From Auricularia sp. M13 (Eukaryota; Basidiomycota; Agaricomycetes; Auriculariales; Auriculariaceae), in contig CM073202.1 in NCBI GenBank assembly GCA_037042915.1, positions 3,534,001 to 3,598,000 of the forward strand: a stretch of 64,000 nt of DNA, given 5' to 3'. Positions 45,905 to 57,000 of this stretch are shown here, piece after piece. The notes beneath the pieces were generated by a model. The model was not told the origin of the DNA, did not search any database, and saw nothing but the letters and a program-made list of their open reading frames with translations. The position numbers and the translations under genes were made by a program. Each line of letters begins with the position of its first letter. The stretch's first letter is position 1.

Positions 45905-46719
45905 AACTACTGTCTGAGAAAGTGTGATGAAGCCCGGATACCTGGTGGGTGCGCCAAGGTCAGTCAGTCCTCTTCGGCGCTCGACTTCAGGTTTCAGAGT
46001 TGAGAAATTTTCCAAGCAGGCATGTAAATAACTCTGTTCTATATGAAAATTGATGCAGATCTGGACTCTCAATTCATGTTGCACTAAATATTTTGGAAGG
46101 TTGAATATACGAGTCACGTGCGACGCGGTAGGGAACACGGTGTACAAATAGAGCATCACAACATGGCTGTTGCTCTTGCCAGACGCGTCTCGTCGATACC
46201 GATGTGCAGCGCACCTCAGCATGCTGCCACAGCTGCATCTAGGCGCCTATACGGCCACCTAGAGGTGTATGCTGCAGCGTGCTCATCATGCTCGCCGAGC
46301 ACAGCCGTGCACTACTACCATTTGAACATATGACCAGGTGGGTGTGTGGCTTTGTGGCCACAAAAATATTCTTACATAATCAGAGTAGACTTGTCGCAGA
46401 TGTCTGTTCACTGCCTAGGTTTTTGGCCATTGTGCTCATGGCGCTCGGTCGCAACGCAACTGCGAGAATGCTGTACGGCGCGTGTCTCTCTCTTCTCCCA
46501 GCAGCCACCGTCACATGCCCATTCACGTCGCAGAAGCAGAGGACAATGCAGTCAAGCTCGAGCTCGCGTGCCGGTGGTGGCGGCCCCAAATTCAACTTGC
46601 CAGTGTGTCGGCCGAAGACGGTCGTCAGTGCTGTCGGTCACACACTCGCGCGAGGCACTCGCGCCCACCGACATTGGCCACCCATGGCCGGCCGGTGCGC
46701 CAGGCCTGAGCACACGCAC
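45905..46719. other. giant-element DNA without recogn`ised gene
   Basis: Short frames only. This stretch lies between the Harbinger insert and the hairpin repeat array. Confidence 0.3.
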
Positions 46720-47660
46720 GTGCATATGACACGCCCAGCAACCCGTACGAATGTACGGGTTTGCAGGAGGTTCGCGCGGGCTCAGCGGCTGGCGGCGCAC
46801 TCGCGCCCACCGACATCGGCCCGGCTGCAGGTGGCCAATGTTGGCGGGCGCTAGTGGCCAGCCTGCGCGGCACACCTGGGCGTGTGCGCGGGCATACGAC
46901 ACGCCCAGCGGCCCGTACAAGTGTACGGGTTTGCTGGGCGTTCGCACGCGGTCGACAGCCGGCAGTGCACTCGCGCCCGCCGACGTCGGCCACTTGCAGC
47001 CGGCCTGCGCTGCACACCTGGGCGCGCGCACGCGCATACGATGCGCCCAGCAGCCCGTACAAACGTACGGGTTTGCTGGGGGTCCGCGCGGGCTCAGCGG
47101 CCGACAGCGCACTCGCGCCTGCTGACATCGGCCACTCGCGCGCGCCGACGATGGCCACCCACGGCCGGCCTGCGCCGCACGCCTGGGCGTGTGCGCGGGC
47201 CTACGACGCGCCCAGCGGGTCGTACAAGTGTACGGGTTTGCTGGGCGTTCGCACGCGCTCGACAGCCGGCGGCGCACTCGCGCCCGCCGACATCGGCCAC
47301 TCACGCGCGCCGACGATGGCCTGGGGCCACCCACAGCCGGCTTGTGCCGCACGCCTGGGCGTGTGCGCGCACATATGACAAGCGCAGCCACTTGTACGGG
47401 CTGCTGGGCGTATGCGCGGGCTCAGCGGCCGGCGCCGCACTCGCGCCCGCCGACATCGGCCACCCGCATACGACGCACTCAGCATCCCGTACAAGTGTAC
47501 GGGTTTGCTGGGAGCTCGTGCGGGCTCAGCGGCCGACAGCGCACTCGTGCCCGCTGACATCGGCCACTCGCGCCCGCCGACGACGCGCCCAGCAGCCCGT
47601 ACAAGTGTACAGGTTTGCTGGGCGTTGGCACGGGCTCAACAGCGCGCGCGCCTTCACGCA
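46720..47660 (+). repeat. minisatellite with a hairpin in each unit
   Basis: Seven units, 103-170 bases apart, with the hairpin arm GTACGGG (or its variant) starting at 46753, 46923, 47065, 47230, 47394, 47497 and 47617. The best copies read CGCCCAGCA, two bases, CCGTACAAGTGTACGGG, two bases, TGCTGGGCG, an almost perfect 39-base inverted repeat. Between hairpins lies a GC-rich spacer with GCGCACTCGCGCCCGCCGAC and ATCGGCCAC. Units 1 and 5 are degenerate. Long open frames on both strands follow from the repeat and are not regarded as genes. Confidence 0.85.
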
Positions 47661-48200
47661 TGAAATACCCGCGCTACAGACCGCACCTCTGTATGGGCTG
47701 ATAGGGGTCACATGCACCCTGCGAGGTTGAGGGTGCCACATGCGTGCGCGGGTTGACTCGAGGACATTCGGCGCTGTACAGCGTGACGTGCTCTTTAGTA
47801 GCTGCCACGGCTGACACTCACACTGGGCGTTAGTCCCCGGGTGTTTGTGTTGCTCGTGGCTGTTGCTAGGAACAGTCTTCTGTATGAGGTGCAGGCTGCC
47901 TGACTAAATTCATCTATCCCTGATAGTTGAGCGTGGTTGCGCCCTTCAAGGCTGCCCCTCTGCTCCTATCTCTAACGGGATTCAGCCCAACATGCGGGAC
48001 ATGCGGTTCAGGCGTGGCCGCGTGCAGCATTGCGGGCCGCACCGCACGTTTAAGTCCTGCAGGCGTGACTGCCATATCAATGCGCATCGACAATGTCGAC
48101 TTCAGCGGCACTGTGCTTGCATCGGGCACACGGGAAGGGCTGACTTTACACAGTAAACGCCTCTGGGCGTGCCTAGATTTCGAGTACAAGATGGTAAATA
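47661..48200. other. no gene recognised
   Basis: This stretch separates the hairpin array from the double-BTB gene and includes that gene's 3' flank. A + strand frame of 95 codons has no support. Confidence 0.35.
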
Positions 48201-49765
48201 TTACATCTTTTTGACCAATGCCTGGATCCAGCCCAGTGGTCGGTCTATAATACCAGACGACATGATACGTTGGCGCTGGCCAGCAACACAGTCAGGGTGG
48301 ACGTTGGGGAAAAACTCAGCATAAACTTCGTCAAGGGCCTTGTGCAACGAGATCGGCCGGTTGGGGTGCAAGAGCATTGGCGCGACGTTGAGGCGCCAGA
48401 GATACTCCCAATGTGGGCGACAGGTATGCTCGTGTCGCGTCTCGTCGTCTGTAATGCAGGCCTGAGATGCTGGACAGAGCTCGGCAAAGTGCTCGGCAAA
48501 GAAGAGGCGATTCTTCGTGACTTTGGCGAAGAGCATGGCGTATTCGGTGAAGAAGGGAGTTGATGAGTTGGGCGGACAGGTAAAGGAGGTCAAGCACTTG
48601 ATGTCTGCAAGAGATAGGTCGCACAGCGACGAATAGAGAAGTAGGTCAATGGCCGATGCACGCCACTGCGGGATATTGTATCGGTCTGCAAGCCACAGCT
48701 TCTTTGCTGCAGATATCTCGCCTGTGCGACCATCGAGTGCGGTGGCGCAGAGGGCGCTTTCGGGCTCCATGTGGAGGTAATCGCACAAGTCTAGGATGGA
48801 CAGAAGCTCATGCGTGCCTCTGGTTTCGAGATGACATTGGTGCTCAGCTCTACCCAGAGGAATTTAATAGGTGAATCATAGTGCAGCCCGAAACGCGCAC
48901 CTGAGTGGCATTATCCACTGAAGGAAGGCAACCCAGTCTTGGATCGTTCCACGATGCAGGAAGATGGGACATTCTACCGTTCCAGTCTCTCCTGCGGCGG
49001 TTTCTGCGGTGGACAGCATCTGTGCAAAGATGTCCGACCTTGCAGCAAGGATCGGCGACGGAAGGCGAAGCAAAACATTACTAGCAGAAACCTACACGGT
49101 GTCACTTGGGCGAGAACCACGCGGATAGAGAGAGAACTTACACAGAAAACAAGGCCTTCGTGGAGCCTGTCAAAATAGTCCGGGTGATTAGTACGCGCTG
49201 GCCGCTGACTGTCGAGCATCTCCTGTTCGTCATTGGCGATGCTGCGACCAGTGAGCTCTCGCTGGGCAGCGCGGTGCTCTGAAGTAAAGCCAAGAGTCTC
49301 AGAAAGCATGATTATGGACTGGAGATCGCGAGTCGTGCGCGCCGAGAGGGATTGTTGATCTAGTATACTGGTATCAAGCCATAATAAGCTATAAACTCAC
49401 ATTGCCCGTAAATGTGAAATACCTCATAGGCATAACATAGGCGAGCAGCGCTTCATAGTCTTCGATAGATCCGTCCTTCAGCAGAACGGCTGTGGCATCC
49501 ATTCGGCCGACTTCAGGATCGTTTTGCTGTAGCTTGACGACGTTGGCGAAGAATTTTGAGCGTGCCGCAAGCAGTCCAGCTGGCAGCTTCAGCATGACAT
49601 TGCCGTTTGTAACCTAAAGCAGTGTCAGATCAGGGTGTATGACGGATCTTCATGAAGTTAAACACTAACAAGGCACTGGCAGGAGCCATCGACGACATAG
49701 TATTTAAGGTGGTAGGAAATTGGCGAGTTCTTGGCAGCTGCGCCGGCTTGACCGAGTTTAATCAT
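48201..49765 (-). CDS. double-BTB protein, cargo of the giant element
   Basis: Exons are 49765-49670, 49613-49423, 49367-49142, 49091-48901 and 48849-48201. The four introns (56, 55, 50 and 51 bases) all splice GT...AG in frame. The product is 450 residues and has two BTB-like modules. Module 1: KYYVVDGSCQCLVTNGNVML, KLPAGLLAARSKFFANVV, LLKDGSIEDYEALLAYVMPM. Module 2: TNHPDYFDRLHEGLVFCVSA, LLRLPSPILAARSDIFAQML, FLHRGTIQDWVAFLQWIMPL. The two central exons are both 191 bases with the same intron phases, so the modules arose by duplication within the gene. A long C-terminal helical region follows. BTB domains dimerise and often recruit Cul3 ligases or transcription partners; the role here is unknown. 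Confidence 0.8.
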
Positions 49766-49909
49766 TATATGAAGAGATAGGCTACTGGCGTGCACTACGC
49801 GCACAGCCAGGTTTGGGTAGGATAAGCAGTCGGTAGGGTCGCAAGTATCGGTGCCGGACGCGCTTTGAAGCTCGAACGCCTTCCTGTTTTGCAAGCCATC
49901 ATGTCGCTC

Positions 49910-51866
49910 CCGCACTTCCAGCTGGGCGATGGCCGCCACAGTTCCACACTGCATACCAGAAGCTTCAGGATGCCTACGAACATGGCTGCCGCCTCCTCGC
50001 TACAGGCGATGTCGACCCGGTCCGATTGCAAATTCACTTTGACCGCATCATCGACGATTGCAAACCGCTCCTGGAAGCCTTTGAGGCGTCAGATCTTCCC
50101 CGACGATGGGTGCTCAAGTGCGCCAATAAACTTGCAAAGCAGTCTGGATGTGTCCTTTCTGCAGCTGAGGCTGCTCGCGGTGTGTCAGTCATTTCATAAT
50201 CCATTTCGCTGCAAACACATGGGTTGATGCGACGGCTAGGGACAATGCCAAGACGGCGCAAATTCAGCCCGTTCGCGAGGAGCCAACGGGAAGCCGTGGG
50301 CGCCCTCGAAAGGACGTTGACATCCATTGGCTCAAGGAAGCGTTCCGACCCGGCCGCGCACTCAAGCGGTCTCGCATTGCCAAGTTGGCGGGTGTTCATC
50401 GGCATACACTTCGGGCGCGGATGCGCGAGGCGGGTATTTCAAAACCGTACGCTCAAGTTACCAACGACGAGCTTGATACTCTGATTCGTCATTATCGGCG
50501 TCGACGCCCAAACGCGGGCTATAGATTCATCCTCAGCCATCTTCGTATTCTGGGTCTGCACGTCCAGCGCGAGCGCGTCCTCTCGGCTATGCGCAGGGTG
50601 GACGGTGTTGGCATTGCCCTTCGCAAGCAGGGTAGCATCAAGCGCCGGACATACAAGGTCTCGCGCCCGCATGCACTGTGGCACATGGACGGCCACCACA
50701 AGCTTATTCGCTGGGGCATCGTCGTACATGGCATTGTTGATGGCTATTCCCGCCTCGTATGAAGCCCTAGCTCTGCTTTCTCTGCCGCTGACTGGGCTGC
50801 AGATAACAGGCATACGTGCAAGCGACAATAACAGAGCCACGACGGTCTTTTCGCTTTTCAAGAAGGCCATCCGCAAGTACAGCCTCCCCTCGCGCATGCG
50901 CGCTGACCGCGGGCGAGAAAACACAAAGGTCGCCGTCTACATGGTCATGTACCGTGGCCCCCATCGGGCGTCTTTCATTTGGGGCCCGTGCGTTGTGTCT
51001 TGTGATGGACAGTCATATGCTCACGCCAGGCTCAGCTCCACACGCAATACCCGGATCGAGCGCCTCTGGGGTGACCTCGGTCAGCAGTGCCTGCATCGGT
51101 GGCGCGCATTCTTCATGCGACTCGAGCGGCGACACAGTCTCGACCCCAATCGCCCTGTCCATCTTTGGCTCTTGCACCGACTCTTTCTTCCTGCTATCAA
51201 CACCGACCTGCTCGAGTTTCAGGCGAACTGGAATCATCATCCGATGTCGGGCCCTGACATGCAGGGACTCTCCCCGGTGGTACGTCTGACCAGCATATCT
51301 TTGCATGATTCCTTGACGGCATTTCAGGACAAGTGCTTCGAAGGGCAGACACTACATGGCGTGTACGTTGACGACTGCGACGGCGTGCATGCAGACATCA
51401 TTCAAGAATACTATGGCATTGTGAACGAAGACCGTGCAGGGCTGGAGGACGCCAGTGATTCGGATGATGAGATTGGTTCGTTCGTTGAGCATAGTGCAGC
51501 CATCAACTCACCGGTGTCCCGTTGACAGATATTGCGGACCAAATAGAGGAAGCGCAGGCGGCCAACGTTCACGCAACTGACCCGGTGTCAGTCCCAGAAA
51601 CCAACTGCCCACTCGCAGATAGTGAGGAGGTTGAGCTCTTCCTCGAGTGCTTCCAGCAGGTCTGTGATGCAAACTTCATCCCCCGAGGATTTGGCCTGCA
51701 CGACGACGAGTACGACGACAACTATCCCCCGCTGGAGTCGATCCCATATGGACGGCGTGGAAACCGTGAGCTCGAGGTTTCACTGCCAGACGAGGTGTGG
51801 TATCCACGTGCTGTGATCTGGGCTCAAGCTGCCTACACGCTCCATCGCTTTCTGGACTGTAATTAG
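49910..51866 (+). CDS. DDE integrase-like transposase (IS3EU type) of the giant element
   Basis: Exons run from about 49910 to 50183, then 50240-50756, 50803-50987, 51036-51475 and 51529-51866; the introns (56, 46, 48 and 53 bases) are consensus and in phase. The N-terminal exon reads YQKLQDAYEHGCRLLATGDV, but its start is unclear, with a frame slip or missed intron near 49950. An HTH follows (RSRIAKLAGVHRHTLRARMR). The rve catalytic core: first D in LWHMDGHHKLIRWG, ASDNNRATTVF, second D in MRADRGRENTKVAVYM, and E in STRNTRIERLWGD. It is the only transposase that belongs to the 13.8-kb element and lies near its right end, so it is the likely mover. The IS3EU label comes from memory of such proteins plus the 6-base duplication. 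Confidence 0.75.
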
Positions 51867-52159
51867 TGTGTGAATTGCTGAGTTATGAGCAGAGATCTTC
51901 GTTTGTGATTTGCTGTGATGCATGGATGCCTTGTATCTGAAATCAAGTGAAGTTGCCTGAAGGTGACCAGTAAGTGTCGTTTGCGCGAGCGCAAAGAATC
52001 CGAGTCAACATGAGCGGGAACCAGACACAAAAAATGCGGAAACTTGTCTTGCGCGCGGGAATCGCCAACTCCGAGCGGGAACTCGTTTCCGCGCGCGGAA
52101 ACCTATCCGCCTTCCTGGGAAACTACAACCAGCGGTGAAACGTGCATAAACGAAGTTCA

Positions 52160-52244
52160 GAAAATAAAACTTCGAATCACATCGCGGAAACTCGGGCAGA
52201 CATCGGGGAAACCATTTTATTAAATGTACACTTGGTACACCATA
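52160..52244 (-). repeat. right terminal inverted repeat of the giant element
   Basis: Inverted partner of 38462-38546, ending CACCATA at 52244, followed by AGTACA. Subterminal GTTTCCGCGCGCGG motifs lie inside. Confidence 0.9.
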
Positions 52245-53320
52245 AGTACAGATAGCTGATCGACGTCGCGCACGAAGAGCTCGAAGAGTTCGGACGTCAT
52301 TGTGAGCCGCCGGAGGGAAGAGAGATAGTGCCGGTCGGCCAGGAGCAATCGTACGATCTTCGACCGCCATACGTCGTCTTGAACGCTATGCCGCAGTTCC
52401 AGGGCGTGTTTATTTCCGTTGAGGAGATGCGCGACGATGCGCGTGCTGTCGCTGCCGCGTTCTTCGCGAGGAACCGAGAGCTCGATAGCGTTATTCAGGA
52501 TGGATGCGAAGTCCAGTTCGGCCAGAATGGGCGAGCACAGTTCCAGCGACTTGATCCGTGCTAGACTCGGAATTTGCCAGGTATTGCAGAGCGCGATGAG
52601 ATCCAGGTTGTCAAAGTCCGACCGCACGGCGCGGTGATGGTAAACAGAAGCTAAACGGAGCTGCGCGAGAGTCGGCGGCGGTGGGCCAGGCGGTAGGAGA
52701 GACGCACGGTGCACGTACAGATTCAGAACCAGAGTCTCCAGGCGCGGGAAGACCTCAAAGAGGCGGTATAAGAACGCGCAATTCTCATGCTCAGTTCCGG
52801 TCCCAAATTCGAGATCTGTCACGGTAGACAGCGCTGGGCAGCTTTCCGGCAGAATCAGCCTGGACAGATGGAGCCTGCGCAGTCTACCTGGGATCCCGCC
52901 GAAGAAATTCGAGGGAATAGCAGAGTTTACGCCTAGAAGACATTCGAGCAAAGGGGCGGGCCGAAGAAAAATCGATTCATCGTCAAAGTCTGTGCTCCAT
53001 TGAAGCAAACGGATACGATGCATATGCTTTTTGACGACGTTCCACAGGTCGGAAGATAGCCGACTCGCGCCCCAATGGGCGTAATGAAGCGATACCGGAT
53101 AGTGGTGGCGACGAGCAAGTACGAGATCGACAAGAAGGTGGCCGCTGCGACTCGAGGCGTCCAGATCGATATCCGACCAGACTTCGCCAAAGTCGAGCGC
53201 CGTAGACCGCCAGAAACGGCAGACATGTAGAATCGGCAGACGCTTGAATATGTGGTGCGGCAGAAACGTGAAGCAGCCTGCCAGTGTTTCGACAGGAAGG
53301 GAATCGATCCCCTTTACCGC
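52245..53320 (-). pseudogene. N-terminal part of an F-box gene, cut off by the 13.8-kb element
   Basis: The frame reads DSLPVETLAGCFTFLPHHIF KR... as F-box, then HVCRFWRSTALDFGEVWSDI, then leucine-rich repeats (LLECLLGVNSAIPSNFFGGI, CPALSTVTDLEFG, LFEVFPRLETLVLNLYV). It ends at ...VDQLSVL at the element edge; reading on into the element gives a few alien codons and a stop. The start exon is not clear: the frame opens near 53315 without an ATG, so a short 5' exon is probably missing from my model. The rest of the gene is at 38461-38098. Confidence 0.8.
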
Positions 53321-53845
53321 ACCGTCACGCGCGCTGGAGACGAGTCAGCGACGGCGCTCAGGTCTAAAACGACGTACGCACGGTGTTGTATTCATAGCGT
53401 AACTATTGACGGGCCTGTCGGTCGTGGCGATACTCTCGTGCTCGCTGGACGACGGTAAGAGTTGCTCTGTTTGCGACTGCTTGGTCCAGCTTTTGAGTCC
53501 GGCGTTTCCGCAGTCTGTCTGCTCCGTAAAATAAATATTAAGGAGTTCACGGTGAGCTCTACTAATATAAGCATGATGTAGACCTTACAAACGCCAGCCA
53601 ACTGCGATCCCCCGGAAGAGCGACTGAAAATGCATAGCACTCACAGTCTCGTATTTACACTTGCCGGGTTGTGGGAAAACGGTTCTTTGACGAACGAACG
53701 AGAATGCTCTGAACGTTTCCATTTAGATAAGCGCGCCATTGTACCATGCGCTGCTCGAGCGACTTGTGCGCCGGAATGAGCAACGACGCCAGGTAGCAAC
53801 TAATGGCGCTGTACTCGTTACTACAAGATGCATGCCGGTTGGCTG
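53321..53845. other. intergenic, no gene recognised
   Basis: It probably holds the 5' end and promoter of the interrupted F-box gene. No domain-bearing frame is present. Confidence 0.35.
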
Positions 53846-54046
53846 TTTCGCACCGCACAGGGGTGTCGAAGGTGGGGACAACCAGTAGTGGACGCCTCAA
53901 GGCGTCCACCTATGTATATACCAATCAAAGGATAGGAATACATGCGGAAACCACGGGGCACACTGTACATCTACGTCAACGCAAGCATTACCGATCGGAG
54001 GGCGTCAGATGCGAGCATGTGGCTGCATGTGCGTCTCCTTGCGATA
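53846..54046 (-). repeat. Copia LTR (3' in element orientation)
   Basis: 201 bases, the twin of 59095-59295. It contains a TATGTATATA box and a perfect hairpin GTGGACGCCT-CA-AGGCGTCCAC. Confidence 0.92.
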
Positions 54047-54053
54047 CTCCCCC

Positions 54054-57000
54054 TCAGCCACAGCGAGCTACGCCAATGCGTTCTCGAAGTTCCTCGTACT
54101 GTACGCGCGGTAGTGCCTTCGTGAAGAAATCTGCGAGATTGTCGGCAGAGGCAACATGAATGAGCTTGAGGTCTCCAGCAGCTACGTGGTCACGTATGAA
54201 ATGGTGGGCTATATCGATATGTTTCGCCTTTGAGTCGCTTCGATGTGCGAGCGAGGCTGCAATTGCGCTCGTGTTGTCGACGCGCACTTCCGAAGGACCG
54301 ACCGGCGGGAACCCTAGCTCTTGAAGCAGTGTGCGAAGCCATAGCACCTCCGAAGCAGCGCCGCTTGCTGCAACGTATTCTGCCTCCATCGAAGATTTTG
54401 CTACCGTCCGTTGTTTGCGCGACGCCCATGAGATCGGCCCGTTGGCTAATTTGAAAACCTGTCCAGACATCGACTTGCGGTCTACCGTGTCTTGCGCCCA
54501 GTCTGCATCGACGAAAGATTCTAGCATGGGTATGCCGCTGCTGCGAGAATACGTAATGCCCATGTCGCGAGTGCCCTTGAGATATCGCAGTACGCGTTTC
54601 GCTGCCGTCAGGTGAACAGGACCCGGGTTCGCGAGGTGTTGGCTAAGTTGAGACGTGCGAAGCTGTATATCGGGGCGCGCGCCGCGGGCTGCGTAGTGCA
54701 GAGAACCAATGAGCTGTTGGTACTCGGCTCGTCGGGACTCGTCGACCTCCCCCTCGAATAAACTGAGCTTGATGTTCTGGTCCGCGGGCGTTGGCGAAGG
54801 GTTGCAATCAGACATACCAAAACGCGACAGCAATTTGTTGATATACTGCGTCTGCGTAATTTTGGTAGTCGTGAGGTCGGCGCTGCGACGGACTTCCAGG
54901 CCCACTACTTGCGTTATCTCTCCAAGATCGACAATGTCAAATCGTTTGGAGATTTCGCGCTTGAGTGCGTTGTTGTCGTCGGCAGAAGTAGCAAGGAGAG
55001 TCATGTCGTCTACGTGAACTGCGACAATCCACAGCTTCTCGCCCGATCTACGTATGTAGACGCAGCGGTCGGAGACGAGTCGCGTGAAGCCCATAGCAAT
55101 AAACGCGGCGTCGAGAGTGGCGTTCCAGACGAGAGCGGACTGTTTGAGACCGTAGATGGATCTCAGCAGTTTGAGAACACTGTCTGAGCCGTCATGTAAT
55201 CCCGGTGGCTGCTCCATATATATCTCCTCGTTCAGCGTCCCATTCAGATATGCACCGACCACGTCTACGACTTGAACGTTGAGCTGAAGCTCTGTTGCAA
55301 TGGCCAGGAGGCAACGAAGTGTTTCGAGGCGCACCACTGGTGAGAAAGTTTCGAAATAGTCGACACCAGCTTGCTGGGTGAAGCCGCGCGCTACGAGCCT
55401 AGCCTTGTATTTGACAATTTCGCCTCGGTCGTTGCGCTTGATTTTGAAAACCCACTTGCAGCTAATTGCACGACGTTCCCGTGGAAGCTTCGTCCTGCGG
55501 AAAGTATTGAACCGTCGGTGCTGAGCCATTTCCGCCTCAATTGCCTCGCGCCATTTGTCTGCGTCTGGTCGGCGCATAGCTTCGGCAAAGCTTGCTGGCT
55601 CGTCATCTAGAGCTTGTGCACTGAATACGAAGTCGAGAACATCCACGTCTTCATGTTCCTGAGTCGCAGGATGGTCAGGTTCGTCGGCGCTCGATTCAGC
55701 TTGCCTGCTCGCTTCGCGTGCTTGTTGGCGTGCCTTGGCTGCTCGAGAATCGGGATTACCAATGAGCTGATAATCAAGGCGCTCTTGCTGCGCGAGACGC
55801 AAGCTACGTTTTGCAGTCTCAGGGCGTGATCGTACTGGTGACTTGTTGCGCGGCAATGGCTGAGGTGCCGGCATTGCCTGTGGCGTTGGCGGACGAGCTA
55901 TAGGTGGCTGAGGTGCTGGCGGTGGAATGGCCAAGGCTGGCGCAGGGAGTCCGGCAGGAGCTGGCTGAGGAAGTGGATTCGCTTGCGGTAGCGGCATTGC
56001 GGGAATTGCCGGCGTGTCCAAATCCTCGGACGCGAGAGATGGAGATCGCGGCTGTACGGGAGTGTTGTCATCTAGCACACGCTCATGACGTATTTGAGCA
56101 TAATCCGGTAATGGGAGCGGGTCTTCGCGTGGTCCAGATGTCTCCGTATGCTCCCCCTCAACCGGCACACTGGCGGCTTCAGCGCCAGCGGGCTGGTTGC
56201 TCTCGAAGATGACGCTGCGCGACATAAGTATTCGGTGGGTGTCCGCCTTGTAGTACCGATACGCGCGTGACTCCTCGGTGAAGCCGGTGAATATATGCTG
56301 CACCGATCTGTTGTCTAACTTCGTCCGCAATTGCTTTGGTCGATGGATCCAGATTTTCGACCCGAATTTGCGCAGATGTGCTATGCTCGGCACATGTCCC
56401 CATGCAGCTTCGTATGGAGACGTGTATGCGAGCGCGCGCGTGGGTAAGCGGTTCTTGATGTATACTGCATATAGTACCGCTTCAAACCATAGAAAGCTTG
56501 GCGCATCGCTGGCGAACAGCATTGCCCTCGCCATGTTGAGGACGGTAAGGTGGGCGCGCTCGACGATGCCATTTGATGACGAAGAGTACGGTGCCGTGAT
56601 TTGAAAGCGTATGCCTTGTTCAGCGCAGTACAGGCGCACTTGGTCGTTAAGGAACTCGAGCCCTTCGTCGACTTGTAAGCACTTTAGTCGTACACCGAAT
56701 TGCGTCATGAGCCACGCTTGGTACCACTTGATGTGCTGCAATTGATTGCCTTTCGTTGGCGCGCCGTAGACAACCGAATAGCGTGTTCTGCGATCGACGA
56801 AATGAGTGAAGTACTCTTCACCATTGATCGCTCGCCGCGGCGCTCGTCCAAAGACATCCACGTGAACGATTTCGCCGATATGCATGAGCGATTCATCGCG
56901 CTGTGATGCGTTTGGGAACGGGCGTTTAACGTGTTTTGCTCGTATACAAGCGGTGCACGTCGGAGTCTTGTCATTGAGGTTCGTAACATGGACGCCAGTG

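Larger units (their letters stand above)
38462..52244 (+). mobile_element. 13.8-kb giant DNA transposon with IS3EU-like integrase and cargo
   Basis: The left end begins TATGGTGTACCGAGTGTACA and the right end, inverted, TATGGTGTACCAAGTGTACA. The match runs imperfectly for about 85 bases. AGTACA flanks both sides (38456-38461 and 52245-52250), a 6-base target duplication. Inside each end GTTTCCGCGCGC-type motifs recur (38630-38730 and 52030-52110). Excising the element and one duplication rejoins the F-box gene in frame, so it arrived as one unit. Contents: a gene of unknown function (40904-39380), a tRNA-like relic, a nested Harbinger element (42267-45901), a hairpin repeat array (46.7-47.65 kb), a double-BTB gene (49765-48201) and a DDE integrase gene (49.9-51.87 kb). 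IS3EU elements are known for integrase-like transposases and 6-base duplications; the cargo is unusual. Confidence 0.85.

Noticed and set aside
46552-47730. Open frames of about 280 codons on both strands
   Set aside because: They only translate the hairpin minisatellite; both strands are open and no domain is present.
38462-52244. A Starship-type giant element
   Set aside because: There is no tyrosine recombinase, and Starships lack long TIRs with a 6-base duplication. The DDE integrase and the ends point to a cut-and-paste transposon.
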